Shown in pieces: positions 7,299 to 9,350 of a stretch of 9,350 bases of DNA. The number at the start of each line of letters is the position of its first letter. Position 1 is the first letter of the stretch. The notes beneath the pieces are model-generated. The model did no database searches and was not told the DNA's origin. It was given only the letters and a program-made list of their open reading frames with translations. A program made the position numbers and the translations under genes. The DNA comes from Spirosoma fluviale (GTDB lineage: Bacteria; Bacteroidota; Bacteroidia; Cytophagales; Spirosomataceae), in NCBI GenBank assembly GCA_945860325.1, contig CAMARL010000064.1:1-9350 (forward strand), written 5' to 3'.

Positions 7299-8312
7299 AT
7301 GATCAAATATATTCAAGTTTTTGCATTTTGCATGTTGATGCAGCCTATTTTTGCACAAAAAATCACATCGGAGTTTATCTACGAAAAGGCTCCCTTCCCT
7401 TCTTGCCATGCTTCCACCCTGGAAGAAACTCCACGGGGAATCATTGCTGCTTGGTTTGGAGGAACCGCAGAAAAAGATAAGGATGTGGGAATTTGGGTGA
7501 GCCGATTGGAAAAGGGAAAATGGACTGCGCCGGTGGAAGTGGCGAATGGAGTTCAAAATGAGTCTTTGCGCTACCCAACCTGGAATCCCGTATTATTTAA
7601 AATGCCAAAAGGCGAATTGATCTTATTCTATAAAGTAGGGCCTACGCCTTCTACTTGGTGGGGAATGTTAAAACGCTCGAAAGATAATGGGCTAACTTGG
7701 TCTGCCGCGGAAAAATTACCAGATGGCATTTATGGGCCGATTAAAAATAAACCAGTCATGTTGAAGAATGGCACCTTATTATGTCCTACCTCTTCGGAAG
7801 ATCAGGGCTGGCGGGTACATTTTGAGATGACTAAAGACGGCGGTCGAACGTGGTCTCGCACCGAAGCCATTAATGATGGAAAAGAATTTTCTGCGATTCA
7901 ACCCAGCGTTTTATTTCTACCTGATGGCCGCTTGCAATTGCTTTGTCGGAGTAAAAATGGTCTGATTTTAGAATCCTTTTCAGGTGATCAAGGAAAAACT
8001 TGGTCTGCTTTAAAAGCAACTATATTGCCAAACCCTAATTCCGGAACCGATGCGGTAACCTTAAAGGATGGCCGACATGTCCTTGTGTACAATCACGTAA
8101 CCAAAGAATCTCAAGCATGGGGCGGAAGACGGTCACCGCTCAATGTCGTGATCTCGAAAGATGGGCAGAAATGGGATGAGATTTCCGTCTTAGAAAATGA
8201 GCCTAAAGCGGAGTTCTCCTACCCAGCGGTCATTCAAACGAAGGATGGCAAAATTCATATTACATATACATGGAAGCGTGAGAAAATCAAACACGTGGTC
8301 ATCCAATTATAA
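7299..8312 (+). CDS. Secreted sialidase-fold (BNR/Asp-box) family protein
   Basis: A 337-residue protein of the BNR_2 sialidase-like superfamily, a six-bladed propeller fold acting on carbohydrates. The signal peptide is MIKYIQVFAFCMLMQPIFA, with likely cleavage after A19. Asp-boxes (S/TxDxGxTW) are at S127-W134 (SKDNGLTW), T178-W185 (TKDGGRTW) and S228-W235 (SGDQGKTW), with a degenerate one at S286-W292. Other conserved-looking segments are SCHASTLEE (35-43), AAWFGGT (50-56), the YPTWNPVLF block (92-100) and YPAVIQTKDGKIHITYTW (308-325). The arginine motif RIP of true GH33 sialidases is absent; CHASTL occupies the expected place. It may therefore be a glycosidase with another specificity or a glycan-binding protein. 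The next gene, a sodium:solute symporter, starts after a single base (ATG at 8314), so the two are almost certainly co-transcribed and may handle the same released sugar. Confidence 0.85.
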   Translation: MIKYIQVFAFCMLMQPIFAQKITSEFIYEKAPFPSCHASTLEETPRGIIAAWFGGTAEKDKDVGIWVSRLEKGKWTAPVEVANGVQNESLRYPTWNPVLFKMPKGELILFYKVGPTPSTWWGMLKRSKDNGLTWSAAEKLPDGIYGPIKNKPVMLKNGTLLCPTSSEDQGWRVHFEMTKDGGRTWSRTEAINDGKEFSAIQPSVLFLPDGRLQLLCRSKNGLILESFSGDQGKTWSALKATILPNPNSGTDAVTLKDGRHVLVYNHVTKESQAWGGRRSPLNVVISKDGQKWDEISVLENEPKAEFSYPAVIQTKDGKIHITYTWKREKIKHVVIQL

Positions 8313-8313
8313 T

Positions 8314-9350
8314 ATGAGCCTTCACATCTTAGACCTCCTAATTATTGTCGCCTATTTAATTGCGATGGTGTCGATAGGTTTTTATTTTTCCAGAAAAAAT
8401 AAAAGCTCGGAGCAGTTTACCACGGCATCAGGATCTATACCGGGCTGGGCTCTTGGCCTCAGTTTTTATGCTACTTTTCTAAGTGCGATTACCTTTTTAG
8501 GAGATCCAGGAAAATCTTTTGGAAGCAATTGGAATCCCTTTGTTTTCAGTCTTTCTATCCCATTTGCTGCCTTTGTGGCCACCCGTTATTTTGTACCCTT
8601 TTATCGAAATAGTGGTGAGATTAGTGCTTATACACATTTAGAAAAACGCTTTGGATCTTGGGCGCGGACCTATGCGATGTTGTGTTTTATCATGACCCAA
8701 TTGGCCCGCATGGGAACCATATTTTATGGAATTGCTTTGACGCTGAATGCGCTGACAGGTTTAGACATGCGATTGATTATTATCGTGTCTGGTTTTTGCA
8801 TTATTTTTTATACGGTCCTTGGCGGAATGGAAGCGGTGATTTGGACGGAGGTGATCCAAGCGGTTATCAAGACGATGGGGGCTTTGTTGATTTTAGGTAT
8901 TATTTTATCTCAAGTGGGCATAAGCCAAGTGATTGAAACAGGAGTTGCGGAACATAAATTTGACCTAGGAGATTTCTCGTTGGATTTCTCCACCAGTTCT
9001 TTTTGGGTGGTATTGATGTATGGATTTTTTATCAATTTGACCAATTTTGGTATTGATCAAAATTACATTCAGCGGTATCATACGGCTAAGAATACTCAGG
9101 ATGCGGCCAAAAGTGTTTGGTTATGTGCCATGTATTTTCTACCTGTTTCCTTTTTGTTTTTCCTGATTGGTACGGCGCTGTATGTTTTTTACGGCCAAAA
9201 TCCAGCCTTGATTTTTGAGTTAAAACAGCAAGTGGCGGCGGAAAAAGGGATCGCGATGGAGACTTTAAAAGCGGCCGATTTTGGAGATAAGGTTTTGCCT
9301 TTTTTCATGAAGACTCAAATACCTACAGGCTTTTTGGGCTTGTTGATGGC
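8314..9350 (+). CDS. Sodium:solute symporter (SSS family), 3'-truncated
   Basis: The reading frame opens at the ATG at 8314, one base after the stop of the Asp-box gene, and stays open to the window edge, giving 345 complete codons of a protein usually around 480-600 residues. It is an inner-membrane Na+-coupled transporter for sugars, sugar acids or related solutes. Hydrophobic segments are visible at about 5-25, 45-63, 75-95, 120-145, 153-172, 185-205, 228-246 and 270-292. Family motifs include SAITFLGDPGKSFG (57-70), GGMEAVIWTEVIQ (170-182), DQNYIQRY (248-255) and IPTGFLGLLMA at the very end (from 336). In Bacteroidota and Planctomycetes, SSS transporters of this kind often sit beside sialidase-like proteins and sialic-acid-lyase-type aldolases. 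The transported solute is inferred only from this context. The missing part should hold the last transmembrane segments. Confidence 0.92.
   Translation, partial: MSLHILDLLIIVAYLIAMVSIGFYFSRKNKSSEQFTTASGSIPGWALGLSFYATFLSAITFLGDPGKSFGSNWNPFVFSLSIPFAAFVATRYFVPFYRNSGEISAYTHLEKRFGSWARTYAMLCFIMTQLARMGTIFYGIALTLNALTGLDMRLIIIVSGFCIIFYTVLGGMEAVIWTEVIQAVIKTMGALLILGIILSQVGISQVIETGVAEHKFDLGDFSLDFSTSSFWVVLMYGFFINLTNFGIDQNYIQRYHTAKNTQDAAKSVWLCAMYFLPVSFLFFLIGTALYVFYGQNPALIFELKQQVAAEKGIAMETLKAADFGDKVLPFFMKTQIPTGFLGLLM

Noticed and set aside
7304..7311. Perfect -7 motif TATATTTG on the minus strand
   Set aside because: It lies within the coding start of the divergent gene, would give a 5' leader of over 200 bases for the heme protein, and no -33 TTTG is seen at the right distance.
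7293..7556. 87-codon minus-strand frame opposite the Asp-box gene
   Set aside because: It mirrors the signal peptide and first blade of a clearly coding gene and shows no protein family character.
8658..8936. 92-codon plus-strand frame inside the symporter
   Set aside because: The symporter frame starting at 8314 runs through this stretch with membrane segments and SSS motifs; the alternative frame is a shadow.

Overview
The window looks like part of a Bacteroidota chromosome, most plausibly a Cytophagales-type aquatic heterotroph. This is an inference from four things: moderate-to-low G+C, almost no Shine-Dalgarno sequences before the starts, tightly packed sugar-metabolism genes, and families that are typical of Bacteroidota and the PVC group. 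There are no rRNA, tRNA, CRISPR, phage or insertion-sequence signals.

Layout. (1) Positions 1-1046 hold the 3' part of a DUF4038/apiosidase-like secreted glycoside hydrolase with an unusual ~100-residue Pro/Thr/Ala-rich tail. (2) Positions 1131-4050 hold a compact plus-strand operon of three genes: a phytanoyl-CoA dioxygenase-family Fe(II)/2-oxoglutarate oxygenase, a xylose-isomerase-like TIM-barrel protein with a twin-arginine leader (ATGA overlap with the gene before it), and a Gfo/Idh/MocA NAD(P)-dependent oxidoreductase. (3) A 13-bp-stem hairpin at 4053-4085 separates this operon from a convergent 996-residue lipoprotein, a PVC-type protein with an N-terminal propeller, a helical-repeat middle and a C-terminal c-type heme domain (minus strand, 4086-7076). 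(4) A 222-bp AT-rich divergent intergenic region follows. (5) Positions 7299-9350 hold a secreted sialidase-fold (Asp-box) protein and, one base after its stop, a sodium:solute symporter that runs off the end.

How the genes may work together. The outer parts look like glycan or sugar capture: a secreted glycosidase, a secreted Asp-box protein and an SSS transporter for the released sugar. The middle operon looks like intracellular conversion of a sugar or cyclitol by oxidation and isomerisation, with an added 2-oxoglutarate-dependent oxygenase. The heme lipoprotein would be an envelope electron-transfer or sugar-dehydrogenase-like protein. No substrate can be assigned from sequence alone. No member is individually unknown at family level; the less ordinary points are the gene combination, the tail on the first protein, the doubtful localisation of the isomerase and the lack of sialidase signature residues in the Asp-box protein.
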